DNA of 64,000 bases from Citrobacter telavivensis (GCA_009363175.1 CP045205.1:1426001-1490000); one strand, 5' to 3'. Counted from the stretch's first letter, positions 1 to 8,570 are shown. Numbers and translations are program-made. The notes: generated from the sequence alone by a model not told the origin.

Positions 1-1
1 T

Positions 2-643
2 GCGATTAAAGATCTGGCAACGTTCAGAACCGGCTGGATAGTGTTGATTCTTCTGCTGGTTGGCTTTTTCGTCATTGAGCCGCTCGGTATTCCGGTCAGC
101 GCCATTGCGGCTGTAGGGGCTGTCATCCTGTTTGCGGTGGCGAAACGAGGCCATGCCATTAATACCGGTAAAGTGCTGCGCGGTGCGCCCTGGCAAATCG
201 TCATCTTCTCGCTGGGGATGTATCTGGTGGTCTACGGTCTGCGCAACGCCGGGCTAACGGAATATCTCTCCGCTGTGCTGAACGTGCTGGCAGATAAAGG
301 ACTTTGGGCCGCGACGTTGGGTACGGGCTTCCTGACGGCTTTCCTCTCTTCCATCATGAACAACATGCCTACCGTGCTGGTTGGCGCGCTCTCGATTGAT
401 GGCAGTACCGCAACCGGCGTAATCAAAGAGGCGATGATTTACGCCAACGTGATTGGCTGCGACCTGGGGCCGAAAATTACCCCTATTGGTAGTCTGGCAA
501 CGCTGCTCTGGCTGCATGTCCTTTCACAGAAGAACATGACCATCACCTGGGGGTATTATTTCCGCACCGGGATTATCATGACGCTGCCCGTGCTGTTTGT
601 AACGCTGGCCGTGCTGGCGCTACGCCTCTCTTTCACTTTGTAA
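2..643 (+). CDS. arsB: Arsenite efflux permease ArsB, C-terminal part (cut by window start)
   Basis: This is the C-terminal half of the inner-membrane arsenite/antimonite extruder ArsB. The reading frame is open from base 2 to the stop at 641-643, so the true start lies before the window. The visible 213 residues match ArsB as I know it: conserved segments around LRGAPWQ, FSLGMYLVVYGLRN, SSIMNNMPTVLVGALS and GPKITPIGSLATLLW, with several hydrophobic helices. It sits 12 bp ahead of arsC, as in the E. coli arsRBC operon. ArsB pumps arsenite produced by ArsC out of the cytoplasm. An upstream arsR is expected but cannot be seen here. Confidence 0.95.
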   Translation, partial: AIKDLATFRTGWIVLILLLVGFFVIEPLGIPVSAIAAVGAVILFAVAKRGHAINTGKVLRGAPWQIVIFSLGMYLVVYGLRNAGLTEYLSAVLNVLADKGLWAATLGTGFLTAFLSSIMNNMPTVLVGALSIDGSTATGVIKEAMIYANVIGCDLGPKITPIGSLATLLWLHVLSQKNMTITWGYYFRTGIIMTLPVLFVTLAVLALRLSFTL

Positions 644-655
644 TGAGATACTGAT

Positions 656-1081
656 ATGAGCAACATCACTATTTATCACAACCCAGCCTGCGGTACGTCG
701 CGTAATACGCTGGAGATGATCCGCAACAGTGGTACTGAGCCGACGATTATTCATTACCTTGAGAATCCACCGTCACGCGATGAGCTGGTCAAACTCATTG
801 CAGATATGGGCATTTCAGTCCGGGCCTTGCTGCGTAAAAACGTTGAGCCTTACGAAGAACTGGGGCTTGCGGAAGATAACTTTACTGACGAGCAGTTAAT
901 CGACTTTATGCTTCAGCATCCGATCCTGATTAACCGTCCGATTGTGGTGACGCCGCTGGGAACGCGTCTGTGCCGTCCTTCAGAGGTGGTGTTGGATATT
1001 CTCCCTGATGCGCAAAAAGGCGCGTTCGCGAAAGAAGATGGCGAGAAAGTGGTTAATGATGCAGGTCAAAGAGTGAAGTAA
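656..1081 (+). CDS. arsC: Arsenate reductase ArsC (glutaredoxin-dependent)
   Basis: A 141-residue cytoplasmic enzyme that reduces arsenate to arsenite with glutathione and glutaredoxin, supplying the substrate of ArsB. The catalytic Cys12 is in the motif NPACGTSRN, and the three arginines that bind oxyanion in the E. coli plasmid enzyme are all present (Arg60, Arg94, Arg107 by direct count). Length and start fit the family. The gene is 12 bp behind arsB and is followed by a strong hairpin, so it ends the ars operon. Confidence 0.96.
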   Translation: MSNITIYHNPACGTSRNTLEMIRNSGTEPTIIHYLENPPSRDELVKLIADMGISVRALLRKNVEPYEELGLAEDNFTDEQLIDFMLQHPILINRPIVVTPLGTRLCRPSEVVLDILPDAQKGAFAKEDGEKVVNDAGQRVK

Positions 1082-1085
1082 ACAT

Positions 1086-1114
1086 CAGGGGGGAGGAATG
1101 TCCCCCCTGTTTGT
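1086..1114 (+). terminator. Rho-independent terminator of the ars operon
   Basis: A perfect 9-bp stem (CAGGGGGGA with TCCCCCCTG) around a 6-base loop starts 4 bp after the arsC stop and is followed by TTTGTT. The short U tract is imperfect, but the stem is very GC-rich. Confidence 0.8.
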
Positions 1115-1142
1115 TGACCATTTAAATTATTGACCTTTTAAA
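1114..1142 (+). promoter_or_regulatory. Possible promoter ahead of the 1169-1210 hairpins
   Basis: TTGACC at 1114-1119 and TTTAAA at 1137-1142 are separated by 17 bp. The -10 hexamer is a weak match. If used, it would start a transcript that immediately enters the overlapping hairpins at 1169-1210. Confidence 0.3.
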
Positions 1143-1168
1143 ACAACGCATGATTTCTATGAAGTAAG

Positions 1169-1210
1169 CCTTCCTGTAACGCTTTGCGGAAGGAAAGCGT
1201 TATTCTTTTT
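1169..1210 (+). terminator. Overlapping hairpins ending in a U run (terminator or attenuator)
   Basis: AACGCTTT (1178-1185) pairs perfectly with AAAGCGTT (1194-1201) and is followed by ATTCTTTTTT, a convincing intrinsic terminator on the plus strand. CCTTCC (1169-1174) can instead pair with GGAAGG (1187-1192), which lies across the terminator loop, so the two folds exclude each other. The ars operon already has its own terminator 70 bp upstream, so this may belong to a separate short transcript or to a leader of the 1379 gene. Confidence 0.55.
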
Positions 1211-1306
1211 TGCCGCAAGCCATTCCAGAACAGAATATATCTTATCCCGTCAGCCACTCTTTTTCTGCTTATTCATTTTTCAGTAATCGTTATTTAGTAT
1301 TCTTGA

Positions 1307-1344
1307 TTGGCCCCATCATGCAGATGTGTATAGTGAATTTCACT
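1307..1344 (+). promoter_or_regulatory. Candidate promoter and palindromic operator of the 1.4-12.2 kb island
   Basis: TTGGCC (1307-1312), a 16-bp spacer and TATAGT (1329-1334) give a plausible promoter. A palindrome AGTGAA-T-TTCACT (1332-1344) overlaps the -10 end and likely start point, where a repressor site would sit. The PLP enzyme gene starts 35 bp later with AAGGAG at 1370-1375. The promoter hexamers are only moderate matches, and no regulator can be assigned. Confidence 0.35.
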
Positions 1345-1378
1345 TTTATAAAGCCCTTTTTATTAGCAAGGAGCATTT

Positions 1379-2383
1379 ATGCATCTGGCCCGGTTTCCAC
1401 GAATTTCACTTGGTCATTTTCCCACGCCGCTGGAGCCGCTGAATAATTTAAGCAAATTATTAGGCGGACCTAAAATATGGATTAAACGCGACGACGCAAC
1501 CGGTCTGGCAACGGGCGGAAATAAAACCCGCAAGCTGGAATTCCTGCTGGCGGATGCGCTGGAGAAAAAAGCCGATGTGGTCATTACCCAGGGGGCGACG
1601 CAGTCAAACCACGTGCGCCAGACGATCGCGGGCGCCGCGCGTCTCGGGCTGAAAGCGAAGGCGCTGCTGGAAAAACGCGTTACCGATTTTGGTGAAGATT
1701 ATCAGCGTTCAGGTAACGTATTGCTGGATACGCTGCTCGGCGGCGACATCGTCGCCCACCTGCCGGGCGGTACCGATATGCAACAGGCGATGGAGGAATA
1801 CGCGGCGACGCTGCGTGAACAGGGGCACACGCCGTATATCATCCCCGGCGGTGGCTCGAACCCGATCGGCGCGCTGGGCTACGTGGCCTGCGCGGAAGAG
1901 CTGTTGTACCAGTCATCAGAGCGCCGTCTGCGCATCGATCATGTGGTTCACGCCACCGGCAGTACCGGCACGCAAGCTGGGTTAGTCGCCGGTTTTACCG
2001 CCACCAACAGCCATATTCCAGTGCTTGGCATTAGCGTGCGGGCGCCAAAAACAAAACAGGAAGAGAACGTCTGGAATCTGGCCTCGCGGACACTGGATCT
2101 GCTCGGTGTGCCGGGGGAACTGTCGCGTCATGCGGTGGTGGCGAACAGTGATTATGTCGGTGATGGGTACGGTTTGCCGACAGAAGGCACGCTGGAAGCG
2201 TTGGCGCTGCTCGCCCGCCATGAAGGCATTCTGCTCGATCCGGTCTATTCCGCCAAAGGCATGGCCGGGCTTATCGATCTCATCCGTAAAGGCCATTTCC
2301 GTCAGGATGAAAACGTCGTGTTTATCCATACCGGCGGCGCGGCGGGTCTGTTTGGTTATCGTCAGGTACTGGAGCATGTCTAA
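1379..2383 (+). CDS. PLP-dependent sulfur amino acid lyase, CuyA/DcyD family (L-cysteate sulfo-lyase or D-cysteine desulfhydrase)
   Basis: A 334-residue cytoplasmic PLP enzyme of the ACC deaminase / D-cysteine desulfhydrase family. The PLP lysine is Lys49 in GGNKTRKLE, followed by the substrate-loop motif QSNHVRQT and a glycine-rich HTGGAAGLFGY end. Enzymes of this family cleave a sulfur group from C3 of a cysteine-like amino acid, giving pyruvate and ammonia plus sulfide (D-cysteine) or sulfite (L-cysteate). As I remember the two types, segments such as GGPKIWIKRDD, IIPGGGSNPIGALGYVACA and KQEENVW are nearer CuyA than enterobacterial DcyD. The taurine/sulfonate-type transporter three genes on agrees, but this is inference. 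It overlaps the next gene by 8 bp. AAGGAG lies 4 bp before the ATG. Confidence 0.75.
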   Translation: MHLARFPRISLGHFPTPLEPLNNLSKLLGGPKIWIKRDDATGLATGGNKTRKLEFLLADALEKKADVVITQGATQSNHVRQTIAGAARLGLKAKALLEKRVTDFGEDYQRSGNVLLDTLLGGDIVAHLPGGTDMQQAMEEYAATLREQGHTPYIIPGGGSNPIGALGYVACAEELLYQSSERRLRIDHVVHATGSTGTQAGLVAGFTATNSHIPVLGISVRAPKTKQEENVWNLASRTLDLLGVPGELSRHAVVANSDYVGDGYGLPTEGTLEALALLARHEGILLDPVYSAKGMAGLIDLIRKGHFRQDENVVFIHTGGAAGLFGYRQVLEHV

Positions 2384-3095
2384 GCCTTTCCTGCTTGGCG
2401 TACTGGGTGGTATGGGGCCGCTGGCAACACTGGATTTTCAGCGCCGCCTGCTGGAGGCCACGCCCGCACAGAGCGATCAACAGCAGATCCCCACGGTCGT
2501 CTGGAATGTGCCGCAAATTGTCGATCGCCAGGACGCGCTGGCGGGCAAAGGACCATCGCCCCTGCCGCAGTTGCTTCACGCTGTTGAGAAGCTTAACCAG
2601 GCAGGGGCAAGCCATATCGCCATACCGTGCAACACGGCGCACCACTGGTACGACGCGCTGAGTGAAGCCAGTAATGCGCCCATTTTGCACATTGTTGATG
2701 CCACGCTGGATGCGCTGTCACAGGCTGAGGATAAGCCTCAGCGGGTGGGGGTGATCGCCACCAAAGGCACGCTGGAGGCGGGCTGGTATCAGGAGCGACT
2801 GGCAGCGCTGGGTATTGAGGCAATCGTGCCAGTCCCTGAGGAACTGGATCACTGGTTTGTACCGGGCTGCTACGCAGTAAAACGAGGTTCGCTAAATGAA
2901 GGTGGGGAATTACTGACGTTGCAGGCCAACGCACTGTTTGCCCGAGGTGCGCAAAAGTTAGTGCTGGCCTGTACCGAAGTGCCGGTTGCGCTGGAAGCGG
3001 CCAATGCGCCTTTCCTCCATCTCACCTGGGATCCGGCTCAGGCACTGGCAGAGCGATGTTCGCAATTATGGCAAACCTACGCACAGTTTAATTAG
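2376..3095 (+). CDS. Aspartate/glutamate racemase family protein (paralog 1)
   Basis: A 239-residue cytoplasmic racemase of the PLP-independent two-cysteine type. The N-terminus carries LGVLGGMGPLAT. The two catalytic cysteines are Cys85 in PCNTAHHW and Cys199 in ACTEVP. The start is the ATG at 2376, which overlaps the end of the PLP enzyme gene by 8 bp (ATGTCTAA); a much longer upstream extension of the frame is only an overlap with that gene. The coupling suggests that the racemase supplies the stereoisomer the lyase uses. The substrate is unknown; relatives such as YgeA have broad specificity. A second family member lies at 18250. Confidence 0.85.
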   Translation: MSKPFLLGVLGGMGPLATLDFQRRLLEATPAQSDQQQIPTVVWNVPQIVDRQDALAGKGPSPLPQLLHAVEKLNQAGASHIAIPCNTAHHWYDALSEASNAPILHIVDATLDALSQAEDKPQRVGVIATKGTLEAGWYQERLAALGIEAIVPVPEELDHWFVPGCYAVKRGSLNEGGELLTLQANALFARGAQKLVLACTEVPVALEAANAPFLHLTWDPAQALAERCSQLWQTYAQFN

Positions 3096-3151
3096 AACGC
3101 TGTCCGGTGCGATAACGGACGATAAATTCAGAACAATCACGGGAAAATAAA

Positions 3152-4159
3152 ATGAAGAAAAGTCTCTGCTTATTAATTGCGGCGGGTGGGGTATGGGCAA
3201 ATATAAGTTTTGCAGCAACGCCAACTGAAGTTCGTGTGGCCTATAGCGGTGGTTCCCAGGTATTAATGCTGGCAAAAGCCGACGGCTCTCTGGATACCGC
3301 GTTAAACAGCAAAGTGAAATGGGTGCAATTTGCCTCTGGTGCAGATGCTTTGAATTATTTCGCCAGTAACGCGATCGATATTGCCAATTTTGGTTCCAGC
3401 CCGGCGACAGCGGGTATTGTGCGTAAATTACCGGTCGAAATTATTGGCGTTTCGGGCGTGATTGCCAGCTACGAGCGACTGATCGGCAAAGACGGCGTTG
3501 TGAAAATCAATGATATCGAGGGCAAGCGTGTCGCCTATCCACCCAATTCAACGGCACAGTACGCTCTCGAAGCCGCGATCGATGTAAACAAACTGGATCG
3601 CAGCAAAATTACGCTGCTGCCGCTGCGTCCAGCAGAAATGGTGGCGGCCTGGAAACGTGGTGACATTGATGCTGGTTATGTCTGGGCGCCGTTTGCGCAG
3701 GAGCTGGAGGCTTCGGGTGGCCATCAGGTCTTTGCGACCAAAGATCTGCAGAAAGAGGGTTACCTGATTTACAACAACTATGTGGTGCGTAAAGCCTTTG
3801 CCGAACAGTATCCGGAAGCGGTGACCGCCTTCCTGCGCGTACACCAGCAGAAAGTGGATGAGTTCAGGAAAGATCCGGAACGCGCCGCAGCCATTGTCGC
3901 GAAAGAAGTGGGTGCTCCGGTCACCACCGCCGCCAATACGCTGGGCGGGCTGGAATATCCCACGTTGGCCCAGCAAGGGACGGCTGACTGGCTGGGAAAT
4001 GGCACCCAAACCACAGACAGTGGTATTGGCAAAGCGTTGACCAAAACCTCCCGCTTCCTTGCCGACATCGGTGAGATTCGCAAGCGTGATATTCCCGCCA
4101 ACTGGGATACCGCGATTGATTCCCGCTACATTCGTGATGCGGCGGTGGCGGCGCAATGA
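3152..4159 (+). CDS. Periplasmic substrate-binding protein of a taurine/sulfonate-type ABC transporter
   Basis: 335 residues, starting with a clear signal peptide (MKKSLC, a hydrophobic core, then NISFAA, cleavage expected near residue 21). The mature protein has the TauA/SsuA/ThiY fold features: RVAYSGGSQVLMLAKADG, GADALNYFASNAIDIANFGSSPATAG, and a middle RPAEMVAAWKRGDIDAGYVWAPF segment. Such proteins deliver sulfonates, nitrate or similar small anions to the membrane part. The permease gene overlaps its stop (ATGA). Which ligand it binds cannot be read from the sequence; the CuyA-like neighbour makes an amino-sulfonate such as cysteate or taurine the leading guess. Confidence 0.85.
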   Translation: MKKSLCLLIAAGGVWANISFAATPTEVRVAYSGGSQVLMLAKADGSLDTALNSKVKWVQFASGADALNYFASNAIDIANFGSSPATAGIVRKLPVEIIGVSGVIASYERLIGKDGVVKINDIEGKRVAYPPNSTAQYALEAAIDVNKLDRSKITLLPLRPAEMVAAWKRGDIDAGYVWAPFAQELEASGGHQVFATKDLQKEGYLIYNNYVVRKAFAEQYPEAVTAFLRVHQQKVDEFRKDPERAAAIVAKEVGAPVTTAANTLGGLEYPTLAQQGTADWLGNGTQTTDSGIGKALTKTSRFLADIGEIRKRDIPANWDTAIDSRYIRDAAVAAQ

Positions 4160-4926
4160 GATTGAGTCAGCATATCGCCATCAGCGTGGTGTCGGTGGCG
4201 ATTTTCTTTATCGTCTGGCAAGTGGCGGCAACGCAGCAGTGGGTCGATCCGCTGCTGTTACCATCGCTGACGGACATCGGTTTGACAACTGAAGAGCTTT
4301 TGGCCGATGGCTATCGCCAGGTGCCGCTCTGGGAACACATTGCGGTGAGCCTCGCGCGTGCACTTGGCGCGTTTTCCGTGGCGATTATCATCGGTATTCC
4401 GCTGGGTTTACTGATGGGGCTGTCTGACGGCCTGGCGGCGGTGCTTAATCCCTTCGTGCAGTTCCTGCGTCCTTTGCCAAAAATTGCGCTGATCCCGCTG
4501 GCCGTCGTCTGGCTGGGGATTGGCGAGGCCTCCAAGTTTTTCCTGATTTTCATCGCCACATTTTTGAGCGTGGTGGTGGGTGCATCGGCGGCCGTTGAGC
4601 GTATTGGTCGTTCGCGCATCCGCGTGGCGCAGACGCTGGGCGCATCACGCAGGCAAATCTTCCTGCGCGTGGTGTTGCCGGATGCGCTGCCGGATCTCTT
4701 TACCACCGTCAGGCTCTCCATTGGCATCGGCTGGACGTCGCTGATTGCCGCAGAGATGGTCGCTGCCAGCTCTGGTCTGGGTTGGATGGTGATCAACGCC
4801 AGCGCTTACTTGCGCACCGATATTGTCATGCTTGGTATTTTGCTGTTGGGCGGTATTGGCTATCTCCTGGATTTATTGCTGCTGGGGTTACAGCGCCTGA
4901 TGGTGCCCTGGGCGGGGAAAGAATAA
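4156..4926 (+). CDS. ABC transporter permease, TauC/SsuC type
   Basis: A 256-residue inner-membrane protein with about six hydrophobic helices and the EAA-loop region (RVAQTLGASRRQIFLRVVLPDALP) that docks on the ATPase. The family LPKIALIPLAVVWLGIGEASK segment is present. It overlaps the binding-protein gene by 4 bp (ATGA) and the ATPase gene by 1 bp (TAATG), so the three are translated as a unit. It forms the channel of the transporter encoded at 3152-5702. Confidence 0.9.
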   Translation: MRLSQHIAISVVSVAIFFIVWQVAATQQWVDPLLLPSLTDIGLTTEELLADGYRQVPLWEHIAVSLARALGAFSVAIIIGIPLGLLMGLSDGLAAVLNPFVQFLRPLPKIALIPLAVVWLGIGEASKFFLIFIATFLSVVVGASAAVERIGRSRIRVAQTLGASRRQIFLRVVLPDALPDLFTTVRLSIGIGWTSLIAAEMVAASSGLGWMVINASAYLRTDIVMLGILLLGGIGYLLDLLLLGLQRLMVPWAGKE

Positions 4927-5702
4927 TGAGTGCTATTAACCTGGAAAATGTGTCGCTCTCTTTTGCGGCGAAACCGCAGCCGTTTACAGTGCTGGAAGAT
5001 ATCAACCTGAGCCTCAACAGCGGCGAGTTTGTGGTCCTGCTTGGGCCGTCTGGCTGTGGTAAATCCACCATCCTGAACCTGGTCGCCGGGTTTAGTAAAC
5101 CGGATCGGGGGCGAGTGGTGGCTGGCGGCAAAACGGTACGACAGCCTGGTCCCGATCGCGGGATGATCTTCCAGCAACCCAACCTGTTCCCGTGGCTGTC
5201 GGTGCTGGAAAACGTCACCTTTGGCCCACGTCTGGGCAAACACCACAAGGATGAAACCAACGTGCAGGCGCAGGCATGGCTTGAGCGAGTGGGGCTGAAA
5301 GGCTTTGAACATCACGCCCCCTGGCAGCTTTCAGGCGGCATGAAGCAGCGCGTGGCGCTGGCACGAGCCTGGCTTCCCGGCCCGGAAGTGCTGCTGCTGG
5401 ATGAGCCGTTCGGCGCACTGGATGCACAAACCCGGCTGATGATGCAGGAACTGCTGCGTGAGGCCTGGCTTTCCACCGGCACCACGTTGCTCTTCGTCAC
5501 TCACGATGTCGAAGAGGCGCTGTTTCTCGCCGATCGCATTCTGATCATGTCAGCAAAACCCGGAAAAATCGTCGATGAGATCGTTCTGCCCTTTGGCCGC
5601 GATCGGGATATCGAAACGCTTGCCGAACACCCCGCCTACAGCGAGATCAAACATCACGTTCTGCATCGGGTGCGCCAGGAGGCGAAACGGCACTTATCTT
5701 AA
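4926..5702 (+). CDS. ABC transporter ATPase, TauB/SsuB type
   Basis: A 258-residue cytoplasmic ATPase. It has Walker A GPSGCGKST (near residues 40-48), the Q-loop in IFQQPNLFPWLSVLENV, signature LSGGMKQR, Walker B LLLDEPFGALD and switch VTHDVEEAL. The FPWLSVLENV segment is typical of the taurine/nitrate/sulfonate subfamily. The start is the ATG at 4926, overlapping the permease stop by one base; an upstream in-frame extension overlaps the permease and is not real. A small hairpin (TTCCCG, GTGT, CGGGAA; 5709-5724) follows and may lower transcription into the next genes. Confidence 0.93.
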   Translation: MSAINLENVSLSFAAKPQPFTVLEDINLSLNSGEFVVLLGPSGCGKSTILNLVAGFSKPDRGRVVAGGKTVRQPGPDRGMIFQQPNLFPWLSVLENVTFGPRLGKHHKDETNVQAQAWLERVGLKGFEHHAPWQLSGGMKQRVALARAWLPGPEVLLLDEPFGALDAQTRLMMQELLREAWLSTGTTLLFVTHDVEEALFLADRILIMSAKPGKIVDEIVLPFGRDRDIETLAEHPAYSEIKHHVLHRVRQEAKRHLS

Positions 5703-5755
5703 ACGTAGTTCCCGGTGTCGGGAATGAATCAACCGTCATGACTGAGGTGGAAGCA

Positions 5756-6973
5756 ATGAGCAACAGCGAATTACGAGACCGTCTTGAAACCAGTATTCAA
5801 CAGCACCGGGATGAATATGTGGCCATCGCCAAAGATATTCACGCCCACCCGGAAACGGGCAACAACGAGTATTACGCCAGCGGCCTGCTGACTCAACTGC
5901 TGGAGAGGCACGGCTTTGTTGTCACCCTCAATGTCGCCGGCCATGAAACGGCTTTTTATGCGGTAAAGGAGAGCGGCAAACCCGGTCCAACTATCGCGTA
6001 CCTCGCGGAATACGATGCGCTTATTGATATTGGCCATGCCTGTGGCCACAACATCATTGGGGTCACCAGTATCGCCGCAGCGGTTGCCCTTAGCGAAACG
6101 CTGGACACGACAGGGGGTAAGGTAGTGGTACTCGGTACGCCTGCGGAAGAGGGCGGACTGCGGGGTAAAGGCGGCCCGAATGGTAATGTGAAGGCCCGGT
6201 TCGTGGAGCACGGTTTCCTGAAGGGCGTCGATGCGGCGCTGATGATCCACCCGGCGGGTAAAACGCGACTGTCTGGCCCGTCGCTGGCAAACAATCATCT
6301 GTACTTCCATTTTTATGGCAAACCGTCCCACGCGGGCAGCTCGCCGCATAAAGGCGTGAATGCTCTGGATGCGCTTGTGCTGCTCTACAACGGGATCAGC
6401 GTTCTGCGCCAGCAACTGCCGGACGGCATCCGCGTTCACGGCATTATTACCAACGGCGGTCAGGCGCCGAATGTGATCCCGGAGTATGCCTCGGCGCACT
6501 ATTACATCCGCGCCCATACCCGTGAAGAGGTGGTAGCGCTGGAACCGCGCATCCGCGCGATTGCGGAAGGTGTTGCGCTGGCAACCGGCACCACGGTGAA
6601 AATTGAGCACCAGGTCGGGCCGCGAGATTTCAATATCAACCACACGCTGAACGGCGTGCTGCTGGACGAATTCACCGCCGCAGGAGAAAACGTCGAGCTG
6701 AAGGAAAAAGAGGGGCTGGGCTCCACCGACGCAGGCGATATCAGCCACGCGGTGCCGACCGCACATCCGTACATCAAGATTGGCCCCGATGAGTTGATTG
6801 GACACACCGTGGCGTTTCGCGAAGCCGCGAACTCAGTGCAGGGATATGACGCGCTGATCGCGGGGGCACAAGTGCTGGCGCGAACCGGGCTGCGTCTGTT
6901 AACCGATGCCGCACTGCTGCAGGAAGCGAAAGACGAATTTGCCGGGCAAACCGCCGCCACGCAAGCCGCATGA
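5756..6973 (+). CDS. M20 family amidohydrolase / carboxypeptidase
   Basis: A 405-residue cytoplasmic zinc hydrolase of the M20D group (AbgB, YxeP and N-acyl amino acid amidohydrolase relatives). Metal ligands are in AEYDAL (Asp87) and HACGHN (His94 to His98). The catalytic glutamate is in GTPAEEGG (about Glu131), and a dimerisation domain begins near NNHLYFHFYGKPSHAG. These enzymes cut an amide bond of N-acyl or N-aminoacyl substrates. I place the start at 5756 because GAGGTGGA lies just before it; the ATG at 5738 has no clear ribosome site. Lying between a sulfonate-type and a peptide-type transporter, it probably frees the amino acid that the lyase and racemase process. Confidence 0.85.
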   Translation: MSNSELRDRLETSIQQHRDEYVAIAKDIHAHPETGNNEYYASGLLTQLLERHGFVVTLNVAGHETAFYAVKESGKPGPTIAYLAEYDALIDIGHACGHNIIGVTSIAAAVALSETLDTTGGKVVVLGTPAEEGGLRGKGGPNGNVKARFVEHGFLKGVDAALMIHPAGKTRLSGPSLANNHLYFHFYGKPSHAGSSPHKGVNALDALVLLYNGISVLRQQLPDGIRVHGIITNGGQAPNVIPEYASAHYYIRAHTREEVVALEPRIRAIAEGVALATGTTVKIEHQVGPRDFNINHTLNGVLLDEFTAAGENVELKEKEGLGSTDAGDISHAVPTAHPYIKIGPDELIGHTVAFREAANSVQGYDALIAGAQVLARTGLRLLTDAALLQEAKDEFAGQTAATQAA

Positions 6974-6995
6974 CCTTAGCCGGAGTATCATAACA

Positions 6996-8558
6996 ATGAA
7001 AATGCTGTTTTCTGCCGCCGCACTCCTGCTGGCGGCGGTTTTACCCCTGGGAAGCGCGCAGGCTGAGAACGTCGATCGTAACGCTTCGCTGAATATTGCC
7101 TACGGAAACCGGCCGGGCACGCTGGATCCTTATCTGACGACCAACAACGCCACCTCAGACGTGGACAGGCATATTTTCGAAACGCTGTTCACCATCAACG
7201 CTAAATTTGAGCCCGTACCGGAGCTGGTACAACGCTATACCCTGAGCGACGATCGCAAGACCTACACCTTTGTATTGCGCGATGGGATCCATTTTCATGA
7301 CGGACAACCGCTGACTGCCGATGACGTGGTGGCTTCAATGAACCGCTGGCTGGCGGTGTCCACGCAGGGGAAAGCCAACCTCCCCGGCGTGCAGTTCAGT
7401 AAGGTGGATGATAAAACAGTCACCTTTACGCTGCCTGCTCCGTCGCTCATTACACTCAACGTGCTGGCGGACGTGAAGAACATTGCCGCAATTATGCCGA
7501 AACGCATTGTCGACGAGGCCAACAGCAGCAAAAAGCCGATCGCTGAACTGATAGGCACCGGCCCTTACAAGCTGGCGGAATTCAAGCCTGGTGATTATTT
7601 GCATCTGACCCGCTATGACCAGTACCAGTCACGCGCCGAACCGGCGAGCGGCCTGTCGGGCGAAAAGAAAGCGGACGTGAAGGACATCTGGTTCCGCTAT
7701 ATAACCGATGAATCCACGCGCCTGGCCGGGGCGATGACCGGTGAATACGATCTGGTATTCCAGTTGCCGAAGGACAATATCGACACGCTTAGCAGCGCGC
7801 CGGATCTGTCGCTGTTTCAGCCGCAAAGCGGCGGCTCGCTCATTACCTACCTGTTCAATAAAAACCAGGGGCCGTTCGCCAACGTGAAGCTGCGGCAGGC
7901 ATTTAACCTGGCGCTCGACGTTCATCAGACGCTGCTGGCGGGTTACAGCGATCCGCGTTTCTTCAACGAAGATCCCTCACTGGGCTTCCCGGATCAGGTG
8001 GACTGGTACAGCGAAGCCGGCAAACCCTTCTGGAATCAACATAAGCTGGACGAGGCTCGTGCACTGGTGAAGGCCTCGGGCTACAAGGGTGAAGAGGTGG
8101 TGATCATTGCCACTAAAGAGTATGCCGAACTGTATAACCTGGCGATTGTGGCCCAACAGGTGCTGAAACAGATTGGCGTGAAATCGCGGCTGGACGTGTA
8201 CGACTGGCCGACGGTGCTGCAACGCCGCCAGGATCCGAAAAACTTCGATCTCTGCGCGCTGGAATTCTCAATGCGTCAGGTGCTGCATCAGTATCCTTTC
8301 CTGGATTCCCGGGCGAAATTCCCCGGCCTGAGCAACAGCCCGGAAATTGACAACGTGCTGGATCAGATTAAACAAGCGTCGTCGCTGAAAGCGGCCAAAC
8401 CGTTGGTGGATAAACTGAACACGCTGAGCTGGCAATATCTGCCGGTTATCGTGCTGGGCCGTACTACGCCGGATGCGGTGGCGATCAAAAGCAATGTGAA
8501 AGGCTACCAGGATCTGATAGGTCCCGTGCTGTGGAACGTTAGCGTGACGAAACCCTGA
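6996..8558 (+). CDS. Periplasmic binding protein of a dipeptide/oligopeptide-type ABC transporter
   Basis: 520 residues with a signal peptide (MKMLFSAAALLLAAVLPLG, cleavage near SAQA). The mature part is SBP family 5: YGNRPGTLDPYL, HIFETLFTINAKFEPVPELV, YTFVLRDGIHFHDGQPLTADDVVASM, and a C-terminal NFDLCALEFSM region. Relatives DppA, OppA, NikA and GsiB carry dipeptides, oligopeptides, nickel and glutathione, so the exact ligand is open. Next to an M20 hydrolase, a small peptide or N-acyl amino acid is likely. The ATG at 6996 is 22 bp after the M20 stop. Confidence 0.88.
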   Translation: MKMLFSAAALLLAAVLPLGSAQAENVDRNASLNIAYGNRPGTLDPYLTTNNATSDVDRHIFETLFTINAKFEPVPELVQRYTLSDDRKTYTFVLRDGIHFHDGQPLTADDVVASMNRWLAVSTQGKANLPGVQFSKVDDKTVTFTLPAPSLITLNVLADVKNIAAIMPKRIVDEANSSKKPIAELIGTGPYKLAEFKPGDYLHLTRYDQYQSRAEPASGLSGEKKADVKDIWFRYITDESTRLAGAMTGEYDLVFQLPKDNIDTLSSAPDLSLFQPQSGGSLITYLFNKNQGPFANVKLRQAFNLALDVHQTLLAGYSDPRFFNEDPSLGFPDQVDWYSEAGKPFWNQHKLDEARALVKASGYKGEEVVIIATKEYAELYNLAIVAQQVLKQIGVKSRLDVYDWPTVLQRRQDPKNFDLCALEFSMRQVLHQYPFLDSRAKFPGLSNSPEIDNVLDQIKQASSLKAAKPLVDKLNTLSWQYLPVIVLGRTTPDAVAIKSNVKGYQDLIGPVLWNVSVTKP

Positions 8559-8570
8559 TGGAGAAAGGCG

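Noticed and set aside
1210..1446. A 78-codon plus-strand frame before the lyase gene
   Set aside because: It overlaps the lyase start, has no ribosome site and no similarity that I recognise; the region looks like control DNA.
2025..2375. A 117-codon upstream extension of the first racemase
   Set aside because: It overlaps the PLP lyase gene in another frame, and the family N-terminus (LLGVLGGMGP) begins directly at the ATG at 2376.
5771..6805. A 344-codon open frame antisense to the M20 amidohydrolase gene
   Set aside because: It lies entirely opposite a gene with clear metal-binding motifs, has Arg/Gln/His-rich composition typical of antisense frames in GC-rich genes, and shows no recognisable domain.
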